The notes: generated by a model from the sequence alone, not told the origin. Shown: positions 34,238 to 43,650, counted from the stretch's first letter. The stretch: 64,000 bases of DNA from Fibrella forsythiae (GCF_017353175.1 NZ_JAFMYW010000003.1:434001-498000); one strand, 5' to 3'. Numbers and translations: made by a program.

Positions 34238-35293
34238 ATGTTTCAACCCATCCAGGTTGCCAATTATACGATCTCCCAACAGCACCGGCCGTTTGTGATT
34301 GCCGAAATGTCGGGAAACCATAACCAGTCGCTCGATCGGGCGCTGGAACTTGTCGACGCGGCGGCGGCGGCGGGGGCACACGCCCTGAAACTTCAGACCT
34401 ACACGCCCGACACGATTACGTTTAACGGGCAGTCCGACGAGTTTTTTATCCGCGATAATCAGTCGCTCTGGGCCGATAAGAATCTGTACAAACTGTATCA
34501 GGACGCTTATACGCCCTGGGAGTGGCACGGATCCATTTTCGAGCGGGCCAAACAGCACGGCATGGTGGCCTTCAGCTCACCGTTTGATACCACAGCCGTT
34601 GATTTTCTGGAGTCGCTGAACGTACCCATTTACAAAATTGCGTCGTTTGAAAACACCGATCATATCCTGCTAAAAAAAGTGGCCAGCACGGGTAAACCCG
34701 TGATCATGAGCACGGGGGTGGCTACGGTGGCCGACATTGCCGAGTCGGTGAAGGTATTGCGCGATCATGGCTGCACGGAACTGATCCTGCTTAAATGCAC
34801 GAGCACGTACCCGGCCACTCCCGAAAGCACGAACCTGCGCACGATTCCGCACATGAGCCAGCTGTTCAACGTACCCGTGGGCCTGTCTGACCACACGATG
34901 GGCATCGGCGCGTCGGTAGCAGCAACGGCACTGGGGGCAGTAGTGATCGAAAAACATTTCACGCTCCGACGAGCCGATGGCGGCGTCGATTCGGCCTTCT
35001 CGCTGGAACCTGAAGAACTGCAAAGTCTGGTGGTGGAAACCGAACGGGCATTTCTGGCCATGGGACAGATCAGCTACATTCCGACGCCGAAAGAACAGAA
35101 AAGCCTTCAGTTCAAACGGTCGCTCTACGTGGTGCGCGACATGGCGGCCGGCGAAGCGTTCACGCCGGAAAACGTGCGGAGCATCCGCCCGGCCAACGGC
35201 CTGCACACCCGCCATTACGACGACGTATTGACCAAAACCGCATCGCAGTCCATCGCCGCTGGCACCGCGCTATCGTGGGAGTTGATGAACTAA
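34238..35293 (+). CDS. pseI: Pseudaminic acid synthase
   Basis: Condenses 6-deoxy-AltdiNAc with phosphoenolpyruvate to make pseudaminic acid. The 351-aa NeuB-family TIM barrel carries VIAEMSGNHNQSLDRALELV, LKLQTYTPDTITFN, KIASFE, LLKCTSTYPATPESTNL and GLSDHTMG; the C-terminal antifreeze-like SAF domain covers about 290-351 (SLYVVRDMAAGEAFTPENVRS). GNHNQ rather than the NHNG pattern of typical NeuB fits PseI. Last gene of the pathway; downstream the sequence turns into a half copy of the TGTCATCCCGACG repeat. Confidence 0.95.
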   Translation: MFQPIQVANYTISQQHRPFVIAEMSGNHNQSLDRALELVDAAAAAGAHALKLQTYTPDTITFNGQSDEFFIRDNQSLWADKNLYKLYQDAYTPWEWHGSIFERAKQHGMVAFSSPFDTTAVDFLESLNVPIYKIASFENTDHILLKKVASTGKPVIMSTGVATVADIAESVKVLRDHGCTELILLKCTSTYPATPESTNLRTIPHMSQLFNVPVGLSDHTMGIGASVAATALGAVVIEKHFTLRRADGGVDSAFSLEPEELQSLVVETERAFLAMGQISYIPTPKEQKSLQFKRSLYVVRDMAAGEAFTPENVRSIRPANGLHTRHYDDVLTKTASQSIAAGTALSWELMN

Positions 35294-35341
35294 CAAACAT
35301 GTTGCCGCTCTGATGAGTTGACGGATAAATGGCTTTAACGT

Positions 35342-35373
35342 TATTTGTCATCCCGACGACGGGAGCGGTCTAG
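35342..35373. repeat. Single arm of the TGTCATCCCGACG repeat
   Basis: TTGTCATCCCGACGACGGGAG matches one end of the ~100-bp elements at 13237, 16034 and 16836, but no opposing arm follows. Probably a decayed or solo half-element. Confidence 0.5.
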
Positions 35374-35397
35374 CGAACCCACATAAATCACAAGACA

Positions 35398-35703
35398 TTG
35401 GCAAAGAAGAAACCGACCCCCGCAAACCCCGACGAGCAGGAAAAGCCACGGGTGCATAAAGAACTCGAAGGATTCAACATCGAGATCAACTCGTTTGGCG
35501 AAATCGTCACCAGTTTCGAGATCGACAAGATCAACCAGTTCCTGAACCGGACGGTCGATGATAAGAAACTGCGCCATCGCGACGATCTGAAAACGCTCAA
35601 AGGTGAAGCGTCTGACGCAGAGGCTGACGATGAGATCATTGATGAGGACGACGAAAAACTCTTCGACGATACTGACGATATCCTGCCCGATCACGAAAAG
35701 TAA
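35398..35703 (+). CDS. Small acidic conserved-type hypothetical protein
   Basis: 101-aa protein with a Lys/Pro-rich start (MAKKKPTPANPDEQEKP), a core that looks folded (HKELEGFNIEINSFGEIVTSFEIDKINQFLNR) and a strongly acidic tail (about 70-101). No signal peptide or membrane segment. There is no ATG in frame near the start; TTG at 35398 is the best start. Function unknown. A terminator-like hairpin follows the stop by 17 bp, which supports it as a real transcription unit. Confidence 0.7.
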   Translation: MAKKKPTPANPDEQEKPRVHKELEGFNIEINSFGEIVTSFEIDKINQFLNRTVDDKKLRHRDDLKTLKGEASDAEADDEIIDEDDEKLFDDTDDILPDHEK

Positions 35704-35720
35704 CGTGATACGGAATTGTT

Positions 35721-35760
35721 GAAATCGGCTTTGCTCCCCGGCAGGGACAAAGCCGATTTC
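35721..35760 (+). terminator. Terminator-like hairpin
   Basis: GAAATCGGCTTT (35721-35732) pairs perfectly with AAAGCCGATTTC (35749-35760). No T-run follows, so termination strength is unclear. Confidence 0.55.
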
Positions 35761-35830
35761 CATTTACAAACGGGTAAAAATCAGCGACAAATAGCTTGGT
35801 CAGGTACGTTCCTCTACCTATCCTGGCTTC

Positions 35831-38014
35831 ATGCAACGAAGAGCCTTTGTTAAGACTACCGGACTGATTGGCAGCGCCTTTACGCTGGCTGGCCCGTCGG
35901 CGTTGGCTACATCCCATTCCTCTATCAACCACACGGTCCCGGCAGCCCCTTACTGGCTCGACGGGCCGATGCGGTGGGCGCAATTAGCGTTCGTTGAACG
36001 CGATCCCGGGCATTACGATCCCGATTTCTGGCTGGCTTATTTCAAGCGTATTCACGCCGACGGAGCACTTTTGAGTGCCGGGGGCGTTGTTGCGTTTTAC
36101 CCAACCGCCATTCCGCTGCATCACCGAAGCGATTTCCTGGGCAACGCCGACACGCTGGGCTACCTGGTTGAGGGTTGTAAAAAGCTGGGCATGAAGATCA
36201 TGCTCCGTACCGATCCGCACGCAGCCCGGCAGAATGTGTACGATGCCCATCCCGACTGGATCGCCGTTACGGCCGAGGGGCAAAAGCGGCGGCACTGGGC
36301 CAATCCGGCATTGTGGGTAACCTGCGCGCTGGGGCCGTACAATGCCGATTTCATGACCCAGGTAAATCGGGAAATCATGGAGCGCTACCAGCCCGAAGGC
36401 ATTTTCTCGAACCGCTGGGCGGGCCACGACATCTGTTACTGCGAACACTGCACCCGCAATTTCAACACGGCTACGGGCCTGGCGCTGCCCCAAAAGATTG
36501 ACCGGCTCGACCCTACGTATCGGAAATGGACCGACTGGCGCATGAACCGATTACGGAGTGTATGGGCCCTTTGGGATTCGGAAATCCGTAAGCAAAAACC
36601 AACGTCCCGCTTCATCCCGAACGGCTTTCCCGACAAGATCGTGACAGGTCGCGAAGCCGATCTGTTCTTTGCCGATCAGCAGGCCCGGCGCGGTCTGATG
36701 GCGCCCTGGGCTAATGGAAAAGGCGCGAAAGAACTGCGGTCGACCTTAGGCATGAAGCCGCTGATCGGTATTTTCAGCGTGGGCATCGAAGAAGAATTTC
36801 GCTGGAAAGATTCGGTACAGAGCGACGCTGAGATTCGGATTTGGGTGGCCGAAGGAACCGCCAATGGCATGCGGCCCTGCTTCGTGAAATTCGGTGGCGA
36901 CATTTACGATAAACGCTGGATGGAGGCCGTAGCGAAGCTGTACGACGGTTATCACCGCAACGAAACGTACCTGCGAAACACCGCGTCGATGGCTCGCGTG
37001 GGTGTGGTGTACTCCGAGCAAACCGACCGAAACTACGGCGGTAAACCCTGGCAACAGAAAAGTGGCGACCATGTGGATGGCATCTACCACGCCCTCGTAG
37101 AAGGCCGGATTCCGTTCGATATGGTAAATGACCGGCTGCTCACGCCCGACGACCTGAGTCGATTCAAACTTCTGATTCTGCCCAACATTGCCGCACTGTC
37201 TGATGCGCAGTGTAAGCAGTTGCAAGCCTTTGTCGATCTGGGCGGCAGTTTGGTAGCCACTTTCGAAACCTCGCTGTATGACGAAGAAGGTAATCCACGG
37301 CCTAACTTCGGGTTGGCTGGTCTGTTTGGCGTTTCGTATGCCGGGCAGGTAGAAGGCCCCATGCGGAATAGCTACCTGCACTTGCGGCACGACGCCAAAG
37401 ACAGCCAGACCAGCCAGATTCTGAATGGGCTGGTCGATACGCCGCGCATCATCAACGCTGTTTACAAAGTCGATGTGAAGCCCACAGGTACGTTCCCCAG
37501 CCCCGTTACGCTGATTCCAACGTACCCGGATCTGCCTATGGAAGATGTGTATCCACGCGTGGCCGAAACCGACACGCGGGAGCTATACCTGCGGCAGGCT
37601 GGCAAGGGCCGCGTTGCCTATATTCCTGGTGATCTGGACCGGTCTTTCTGGCAATTGCTGAATACCGATCACGGCCAGTTGTTGCGAAACGTCATTCAAT
37701 GGGCGCTCGATGAAGAACCGGTTGTGGCCGTGACGGGGCCGGGCGTGGTCGACGTTACCGTATGGCGGCAGGCAAAGTCGATGACGGTGCATCTGGTCAA
37801 CCTGACCAACCCGATGATGATGAAAGGGCCTTTCCGCGAACTGATTCCGGTGGCAGCTCAGGTGACTGTCCGGGTTCCGGCCGGTGCGCACGTGAGAGGC
37901 GTTACCCTGCTTATGAGTGGCCAGAAACCAGCTTTCGATGTAAAAAATGGGCTGGTAGCCGTGAACGTACCCAGCATCCTCGACCACGAAATCGTCGCTT
38001 TGGATTTGGTGTAG
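35831..38014 (+). CDS. GH42-like protein with beta-galactosidase trimerisation domain, exported
   Basis: 727-aa protein with a leader (MQRRAFVKTTGLIGSAFTLAGPSALA) of TAT type (RR at 3-4). The N-terminal TIM-barrel-like part (about 40-380) has GHDICYCEHCTRNF, a CxxC-like segment, and EGIFSNRW; residues ~385-600 (ARVGVVYSEQTDRNYGG... FKLLILPNIAALSDAQ) look like a trimerisation/glutamine-amidotransferase-like domain, and the C-terminus is beta-rich. Likely a glycoside hydrolase related to GH42, but catalytic residues were not pinned down. It ends 66 bp before an L-lactate permease gene. Confidence 0.65.
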   Translation: MQRRAFVKTTGLIGSAFTLAGPSALATSHSSINHTVPAAPYWLDGPMRWAQLAFVERDPGHYDPDFWLAYFKRIHADGALLSAGGVVAFYPTAIPLHHRSDFLGNADTLGYLVEGCKKLGMKIMLRTDPHAARQNVYDAHPDWIAVTAEGQKRRHWANPALWVTCALGPYNADFMTQVNREIMERYQPEGIFSNRWAGHDICYCEHCTRNFNTATGLALPQKIDRLDPTYRKWTDWRMNRLRSVWALWDSEIRKQKPTSRFIPNGFPDKIVTGREADLFFADQQARRGLMAPWANGKGAKELRSTLGMKPLIGIFSVGIEEEFRWKDSVQSDAEIRIWVAEGTANGMRPCFVKFGGDIYDKRWMEAVAKLYDGYHRNETYLRNTASMARVGVVYSEQTDRNYGGKPWQQKSGDHVDGIYHALVEGRIPFDMVNDRLLTPDDLSRFKLLILPNIAALSDAQCKQLQAFVDLGGSLVATFETSLYDEEGNPRPNFGLAGLFGVSYAGQVEGPMRNSYLHLRHDAKDSQTSQILNGLVDTPRIINAVYKVDVKPTGTFPSPVTLIPTYPDLPMEDVYPRVAETDTRELYLRQAGKGRVAYIPGDLDRSFWQLLNTDHGQLLRNVIQWALDEEPVVAVTGPGVVDVTVWRQAKSMTVHLVNLTNPMMMKGPFRELIPVAAQVTVRVPAGAHVRGVTLLMSGQKPAFDVKNGLVAVNVPSILDHEIVALDLV

Positions 38015-38029
38015 GTGCTGTAGTGTATG

Positions 38030-38043
38030 GCTTCGCGCGAAGC
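38030..38043. repeat. GCTTCGCGCGAAGC palindrome
   Basis: Perfect 14-bp palindrome 16 bp past the preceding stop; same core as the GCGCGAAGC intergenic repeats. It is followed by a run of AACAGTAAACTG-like words. Confidence 0.5.
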
Positions 38044-38080
38044 AACTGTAAACAGCAAACAGTAAACTGTAAACTCCTTT

Positions 38081-39847
38081 ATGATCTGGAAACAAGTCAT
38101 TGATCCGTTTAACAACCTCACACTATCCGTACTGGTGGCGTTGGTGCCGATTCTGTTCATTTTCTGGGCGCTGATTATCCGACGAATGAAAGGCTACCAG
38201 GCCAGCCTGATCGCTATGGGCATTGCCATGCTAATTGCCATTACCGTGTATGGCATGCCGGTGAAACTGGCGGTATTGTCGGCGGTGCATGGCGCATTGT
38301 ATGGCCTGTTCCCGATCTGCTGGCTGGTAATCATGGCCGTTTTTCTGTTTAACCTCACCGTGAAAAGCGGGCAGTTCGAGATCATCAAACACGTCATGGC
38401 CTCGATCACGTCCGACCGTCGGTTGCAGGCATTGCTCATCGCCTTTTCGTTTGGCTCCTTTCTGGAAGGAACGGCCGGTTTTGGCGCGCCCGTTGCCATT
38501 ACGGCGGCTATGCTGGTCGGGCTAGGTTTCAACCCGCTCTATGCGTCGGGAATTTGCCTGATTGCCAATACGGCTCCGGTCGCATTCGGCTCCATTGGCA
38601 TTCCCATTACGGTGGCGTCGCAGGTGTCGGGCATTCCCGAAATGCCGATTTCGCAGATGGTGGGCCGCACATTGCCACTGCTGTCAGTACTGTTGCCGTT
38701 TTATCTGGTTAGCATCATTGCGGGCGTTCGAAAGGCGTGGGAGGTAAGTCCGGCGGTACTGGTGTCGGGGTTATCGTTTGCACTGCTGCAATACGCGTCG
38801 TCTAATTTTCTGGGGCCCTCTCTGCCCGACGTGATCGCCGGACTGGGGTCAATCGTGTGCCTGATGGTGCTCCTGCGTTTCTGGAAGCCAAAAAATATCT
38901 GGCGATTTGCCAGCGAACCCGCCGCCACCTTCAACACCGACATACGCTACACCACCGGACAGGTCATTCGGGCCTGGTCGCCGTTTATCGTCCTGACAAC
39001 CATCATCATTGCCTGGGGGCTACAACCCATCAAAGACGTGCTGAATTCGGTCGGGATGGTGCAGTTCGAATTTCCCGGATTACATAACGCCATCATGGGT
39101 GGTGAAGGGAAACCACTGGCCAAAATTTTTAAGGTGAACTACCTCTCCGCTGCCGGAACGGCCATCTTACTAGCGGCACTGATCGCCATTCCGCTCGTTG
39201 GCCTGACCTACCGCGAAGGAGCCAGGGTATTTGGGGAAACGTTGAACCAGTTAAAATTCCCGATCCTGACCGTAGCCGCCGTGCTGGGATTCGCTTACAT
39301 CGTTAATGATTCGGGCATAACACTGACGCTGGCGGCGGTACTGGCCAGTACGGGTGTCCTGTTTCCGTTTTTTGCGCCCGTATTAGGCTGGCTGGGTGTG
39401 TTCATAACGGGCTCAGACACGTCGGCCAATGCCCTGTTCAGTAAGTTGCAGTACGCCACAGCACAGTCGATTGGCGTTGATCCGGTGGTGACGGTGGCGG
39501 CCAACGTGTCGGGTGGGGTTGTGGGAAAAATGATTTCGCCGCAGTCGATCGCGGTGGCGGCTGCCGCCGGTAATCTGGTTGGTCAGGAGTCGCAACTGTT
39601 CCGGTTCACGGTGAAGCACAGTTTTATCATGCTGGTTGTGATCTGCTTCATCACTCTGGCGCAGGCGTACATGATCAAGTGGGTGATCCCTGCCTACGAC
39701 AGAGCCAGCAACACAAAATCAGTCAACCTTCCAAATTTGACAATGGGTTATACGTACCTGGTTGCGCTCGGTATTTTCCTCGCCCTATTAGTCATCGGTA
39801 TTCTACTGGCACCGAAGACCCGTCAGCAGACGTCTACACAGGCTTGA
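38081..39847 (+). CDS. L-lactate permease, LctP family
   Basis: Multi-pass inner-membrane transporter (588 aa, about 13-14 hydrophobic helices) for uptake of L-lactate and related 2-hydroxy acids with protons. Family signatures are clear: FGSFLEGTAGFGAPVAITAAMLVGLGF, GSIGIPITVASQ, GSDTSANALFSKLQ and SPQSIAVAAAA. It follows the GH42-like gene closely and may be cotranscribed. An FAD/Fe-S oxidase that could be a lactate dehydrogenase is cut by the right window edge, but 24 kb away. Confidence 0.93.
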   Translation: MIWKQVIDPFNNLTLSVLVALVPILFIFWALIIRRMKGYQASLIAMGIAMLIAITVYGMPVKLAVLSAVHGALYGLFPICWLVIMAVFLFNLTVKSGQFEIIKHVMASITSDRRLQALLIAFSFGSFLEGTAGFGAPVAITAAMLVGLGFNPLYASGICLIANTAPVAFGSIGIPITVASQVSGIPEMPISQMVGRTLPLLSVLLPFYLVSIIAGVRKAWEVSPAVLVSGLSFALLQYASSNFLGPSLPDVIAGLGSIVCLMVLLRFWKPKNIWRFASEPAATFNTDIRYTTGQVIRAWSPFIVLTTIIIAWGLQPIKDVLNSVGMVQFEFPGLHNAIMGGEGKPLAKIFKVNYLSAAGTAILLAALIAIPLVGLTYREGARVFGETLNQLKFPILTVAAVLGFAYIVNDSGITLTLAAVLASTGVLFPFFAPVLGWLGVFITGSDTSANALFSKLQYATAQSIGVDPVVTVAANVSGGVVGKMISPQSIAVAAAAGNLVGQESQLFRFTVKHSFIMLVVICFITLAQAYMIKWVIPAYDRASNTKSVNLPNLTMGYTYLVALGIFLALLVIGILLAPKTRQQTSTQA

Positions 39848-39948
39848 TCTGGGATCGGTAACGTGGCAACTGGTGAGTGTTAGCTACCCCGCTGCCTAAT
39901 ATTTCCGGAACACGTGTTCGTTGTTTTCGTCTGAATAGAACGGTACGT

Positions 39949-39956
39949 TATATTTG
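39949..39956 (+). promoter_or_regulatory. -7 element TATATTTG of the TonB-receptor promoter
   Basis: TAnnTTTG match ending 20 bp before the ATG at 39977; overlaps the end of a GGTACGTT motif (39942-39949). Confidence 0.45.
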
Positions 39957-39976
39957 GCCGGGAATAACGCTCTCTT

Positions 39977-42538
39977 ATGAAACAACTTTTCGTTCTTTTC
40001 CTTTTAACGGGCCAGTTCGCTCTGGCGCAAATACCAATCAATTCAGCAACGTTTTCTGGGGATACGCTACGTAAAATTCAGCTCAACGCTCTGGTTATCA
40101 CGGCTTCCAGACTGCCGGAAAGTCTGCTTAAATCGCCGGTGAGTATTGAATTGCTTGATGCTCGACAGATTAGACTGTCGGCGCAACCATCGTATTATGA
40201 GGCCATTGAAAACCTGAAAGGCGTGCAATTGCTTACCTCGAGCCTGGGTTTCAAAGTGTATAATACACGTGGCTTCGCTAACCCAACTAACGTCCGGTTT
40301 GTGCAATTGGTCGATGGGATAGACAATCAGGCACCACACATTGGCGCTCCCATTGCCAACGCCCTGGCCCCATCGGATCTGGACATTCAGCGGGTCGAGG
40401 TTGTGCCGGGTACGTCGTCGGCTTTATACGGACTGAATGCATTGAACGGGCTCGTGCAGCTACTTACCAAAGACCCGTTTACGTCGCAGGGGCTGAGCTT
40501 TAGTCAGAAAACGGGCGTCAACCACACCAATGATGGCCTGACGTCGGCAAAAGCGTATAGTGAAACGGCCTTTCGGTACGCACATTCGTTCGGAACGCAG
40601 TTTGCCGTGAAAGTGAACCTAACCTACCAGCGCGGCTATGACTGGATCGCCAACGACAACACGGATCTGAATCCCAACGCTAACATGTCGGTTGGTTTAA
40701 CGGGCGTAGACAACCCCGGTCGTGATCAGGTTAATAACTACGGCGACGAATCGGCAAACCGGCGCACATTGACACTGGCTGGCCGGCGGTATGTGGTGTC
40801 ACGAACGGGCTACACCGAGTTCCAGACAACTGACCTGACGCTGAACAACCTGCGCGGCGATGCGGCCATTTTCTGGCGGCCCAAAGCCAACCTGACCATT
40901 TCGTACAACTACAAAGCCGCCACGCTCGATAACGTCTACCAGCGCACCAATCGCTTCCGGCTCGACAATTACCGCCTCGATCAGCACGGCCTGACACTTG
41001 AGTCGCCGTCGCTGCATATTCGCGCCTATCGAACCCACGAAAACACGGGCGATTCATACAACATCCGGTCGATGGCCGAAAACATTGACAAGTCGTTCAA
41101 GTCAGATAATCAATGGTTTACTGATTTTTCGAATCAATTTGTAGCCAGCACGCAGGCGGGGCAACCCGTTACCGGTGCGTTGCAAGCTGCCCGCGCCACT
41201 GCCGATCAGGGGCGGCCACAGCCCGGTTCTGAAGCCTTTAACACGCAGGTGGCCAAACTGCGCGATATTAACAACTGGGACATCGGCGCGGCCCTGCGGG
41301 TGCAGTCGTGGATGTACCATGCCGAAGGGCAGCTAGAACCAACGCAGTCGTTCTGGTCGGGTTTCCGGCAAAAAACAGGCATCAATATCCTGGCTGGCCT
41401 TGATTACCGGCAGTATGTCGTTTTTCCGGATGGCAACTACTTCATCAATCCCGATGGCTCTGACCAAAACCTGATCTACTACAAAACCGGTGGTTTCGTG
41501 CAGGCGTCACGCTCGTTCATCGGAGATAAGCTCAAGTTGACCGGCTCGTTGCGGGTCGATAAAAACCGCTATTTCGAGGCCCGGCTAAATCCGCGGATCT
41601 CGGCCGTGTATTCGCCGGTTGAGCAGCACAATTTCCGGGTATCCTACCAAACCGGCTACCGCTTTCCGTCGTTGTTCGAAGCCTTTTCCAATGTGAACTC
41701 AGGTGGTGTAAAGCGGGTAGGCGGGTTGAAAGTTATGTCGCAGGGCATTTTTGAGAGTTCGTACCTGCGGACCTCCATCGATGCGTTTCAGGCGGCCATC
41801 AATACGGATGTGAATACCAATAAACTGACGACCAACCAGGCTATCGAGAAGAATAAAGGCTTGCTGAAACCCAACACCTACACGTACCTGCAACCCGAAC
41901 AGGTGAACAGTATTGAACTGGGCTACAGGGGGTTGTATTTTGCTAATCGTCTCTATATCGACGTTGATGTCTACTACAACGTGTACAACAATTTCATTGC
42001 GCAGGTAGAAGCCAACGTACCCAGAAGCTCCATCGCCGACTCGATTCCGACGTACCTGGCCGACCGCAATAAGCAGGACCGCTACCGCCTCTGGACCAAC
42101 TCGAAGACGCGGGTGTACAATTACGGCTCCAGCATCGGGGCGCGTTATTCGGCGGGGCGTAACTGGGTCTTTTCCGGTAACGCCTCCTTCGCCCGCCTCG
42201 ACCACACCGATCAGGGCGACGGGCTGGAAGAAGCGTTTAACACGCCAAAATGGATCACCAACGTAGGCGTTGGCAATCCGGCGGTGTGGCGTAGTCTGGG
42301 TTTCTCGGTCAACTACAAATACCAGAGTTCGTTCCTGTGGCAATCATCATTGGCAACGGGCCTTGTACCGGCCATTAACACCTTCGACGCGCAGGTTAGC
42401 TATGTGTTGCCCAAACCCAATCTGTCGGTCAAACTCGGTGGTACCAACCTGCTGAATCGCCCTTACACTACGTTCACAGCAGGCCCATCCGTTGGTGGGT
42501 TTTACTATGCCACCGTGGTGCTGACCGTTCTGGAATAA
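39977..42538 (+). CDS. TonB-dependent outer-membrane receptor
   Basis: Outer-membrane active transporter (853 aa). Signal peptide MKQLFVLFLLTGQFALAQ; TonB-box-like LNALVITASR; plug domain about 35-160 (SVSI-type SPVSIELLDARQI, NTRGFANPTNVRFVQLVDGI, VEVVPGTSSALYGLNALNGLVQL); then a 22-strand barrel ending in an aromatic-rich C-terminus. No SusD gene, no N-terminal carboxypeptidase-like domain: more like a siderophore or metal/vitamin receptor than a SusC. Substrate unknown. Own promoter suggested at 39949. Confidence 0.92.
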   Translation: MKQLFVLFLLTGQFALAQIPINSATFSGDTLRKIQLNALVITASRLPESLLKSPVSIELLDARQIRLSAQPSYYEAIENLKGVQLLTSSLGFKVYNTRGFANPTNVRFVQLVDGIDNQAPHIGAPIANALAPSDLDIQRVEVVPGTSSALYGLNALNGLVQLLTKDPFTSQGLSFSQKTGVNHTNDGLTSAKAYSETAFRYAHSFGTQFAVKVNLTYQRGYDWIANDNTDLNPNANMSVGLTGVDNPGRDQVNNYGDESANRRTLTLAGRRYVVSRTGYTEFQTTDLTLNNLRGDAAIFWRPKANLTISYNYKAATLDNVYQRTNRFRLDNYRLDQHGLTLESPSLHIRAYRTHENTGDSYNIRSMAENIDKSFKSDNQWFTDFSNQFVASTQAGQPVTGALQAARATADQGRPQPGSEAFNTQVAKLRDINNWDIGAALRVQSWMYHAEGQLEPTQSFWSGFRQKTGINILAGLDYRQYVVFPDGNYFINPDGSDQNLIYYKTGGFVQASRSFIGDKLKLTGSLRVDKNRYFEARLNPRISAVYSPVEQHNFRVSYQTGYRFPSLFEAFSNVNSGGVKRVGGLKVMSQGIFESSYLRTSIDAFQAAINTDVNTNKLTTNQAIEKNKGLLKPNTYTYLQPEQVNSIELGYRGLYFANRLYIDVDVYYNVYNNFIAQVEANVPRSSIADSIPTYLADRNKQDRYRLWTNSKTRVYNYGSSIGARYSAGRNWVFSGNASFARLDHTDQGDGLEEAFNTPKWITNVGVGNPAVWRSLGFSVNYKYQSSFLWQSSLATGLVPAINTFDAQVSYVLPKPNLSVKLGGTNLLNRPYTTFTAGPSVGGFYYATVVLTVLE

Positions 42539-42555
42539 GCTTGTGAGTTTATGAA

Positions 42556-42598
42556 AATGGCTCTGCTACAGCTTAATACGTGCTGCGGCAGAGCCATT
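42556..42598. terminator. Bidirectional terminator-like hairpin
   Basis: AATGGCTCTGC (42556-42566) pairs with GCAGAGCCATT (42588-42598), between the convergent TonB receptor and Lrp genes. Confidence 0.65.
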
Positions 42599-42628
42599 GT
42601 TCATGCATAGCTGATCACTGTTAACTGA

Positions 42629-43090
42629 TCACGGAATTGGCATTACTTTGCTTTCCTTGAAGGTCGACAGGATTACCATCGATTGCGTGCTGGCTACCTC
42701 TTCGATTTCGTTGATGATTTCAAGCATCAGTTTCTGGTAGGAGGCAATATCGTGCGAAATCACTTTCAGCAGAAAATCGCCGGAACCTGTGATGTGGTGG
42801 CACTCGATGATTTCGGGAATTTCGTTCACCCGTGCGACAAAGGAGTCGGTAACCATTTTCTTGTGGCCTACCAGATTGACCATGACGAAGGTGGTAACGC
42901 CGAGGCCCACTTTCTCACGATCAAGTTGAGCGTGGTAGCTTTGAATAATGCCCGACGTTTCTAGTTTCTTAACGCGTTCGAGCGTAGGTGCGGGGGAGAG
43001 ACCAATCTCTTTAGAGAGTTGCGCATTGGTGATCTTAGCGTTCGATTGAAGAATATCTAGAACCTTGCGGTCGATCTGGTCGAGTTTCAT
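42629..43090 (-). CDS. Lrp/AsnC-family transcriptional regulator
   Basis: Feast/famine regulator (153 aa). MKLDQIDRKVLDILQSNAKITNAQLSKEIGLSPAPTLERVKKLE is the classic N-terminal HTH (residues 1-45) and GVTTFVMVNLVG...ITGSGDFLLKVISHD the RAM ligand-binding domain. ATG 43090 gives the standard start; a longer frame to 43138 overlaps the putative -7 element TAGCTTTG on the minus strand (43136-43143). Expected to respond to amino acids; targets unknown. Confidence 0.95.
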   Translation of the reverse strand: MKLDQIDRKVLDILQSNAKITNAQLSKEIGLSPAPTLERVKKLETSGIIQSYHAQLDREKVGLGVTTFVMVNLVGHKKMVTDSFVARVNEIPEIIECHHITGSGDFLLKVISHDIASYQKLMLEIINEIEEVASTQSMVILSTFKESKVMPIP

Positions 43091-43135
43091 CAGCGACAGG
43101 GTTTGTCTTAAAGAAAGTTTACGTTTTTGGTCGTA

Positions 43136-43143
43136 CAAAGCTA
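43136..43143 (-). promoter_or_regulatory. -7 element TAGCTTTG of the Lrp-type gene
   Basis: TAnnTTTG on the minus strand, 45 bp upstream of the chosen ATG. Confidence 0.4.
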
Positions 43144-43267
43144 CGGACGTAAACGAACTTATTCTAAAATCGTGCCGCTTTTATGCATTATTAGAAAATA
43201 AAAATTTGGTTAATGGCAAATTAGCAGCAGATTATTGGGGATAGAATTGTCTAATTTTTTCAATGAA

Positions 43268-43567
43268 TTATCGCTTCGATAACTTGTTGAGCGTGATACT
43301 CCGCTGGCTTTTCGACCGGAAACGCGGGTCGCTTCCTTCCTCGAAAGCAGGTGATTTGGCGGCATGTTTCGTCTTGCGGCCCTGCACGCGGGCCCGCCAC
43401 ATTTTGAATGAAGAGGCTTTCATTTCGTGGCGCATTATCTCGATCACCTGCTGTTCGCTCAAACCAAATTGAGTCTCGATTGCATCGAAAGGCGTGCGAT
43501 CTTCCCAGGCCATTTCAACCACACGGTCGAGATCAACTTGCGAAAGGGTAGGTTGATTTGTGTTCAT
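43268..43567 (-). CDS. TIGR03643/DUF2805 family protein
   Basis: 99-aa protein whose core (DLDRVVEMAWEDRTPFDAIETQFGLSEQQVIEIMRHEMKASSFKMWRARV) is the hallmark of TIGR03643, a helix-turn-helix-like family common in Bacteroidota and some Proteobacteria. The C-terminal third is basic (RGRKTKHAAK, RFRSKSQR). ATG 43567 starts the family-like N-terminus; the longer frame to 43630 adds unrelated residues. Function not established; nucleic-acid binding is plausible from the basic, helical character. Confidence 0.88.
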   Translation of the reverse strand: MNTNQPTLSQVDLDRVVEMAWEDRTPFDAIETQFGLSEQQVIEIMRHEMKASSFKMWRARVQGRKTKHAAKSPAFEEGSDPRFRSKSQRSITLNKLSKR

Positions 43568-43650
43568 ACACTGACAAACCAAGATTATGGCCGTAGAGTT
43601 GTGGGTAAACACACCTCCGTCCAGACTCACGACTTAGCCCCTACGACCCT

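Noticed and set aside
38030-38043. Palindrome GCTTCGCGCGAAGC as an att or origin site
   Set aside because: Related sequences occur at several other intergenic sites and there is no integrase, dnaA box cluster or replication gene nearby.
41699-42343. Minus-strand open frame of about 214 codons opposite a TonB receptor
   Set aside because: Shadow of the barrel coding sequence; no start context or family signal.
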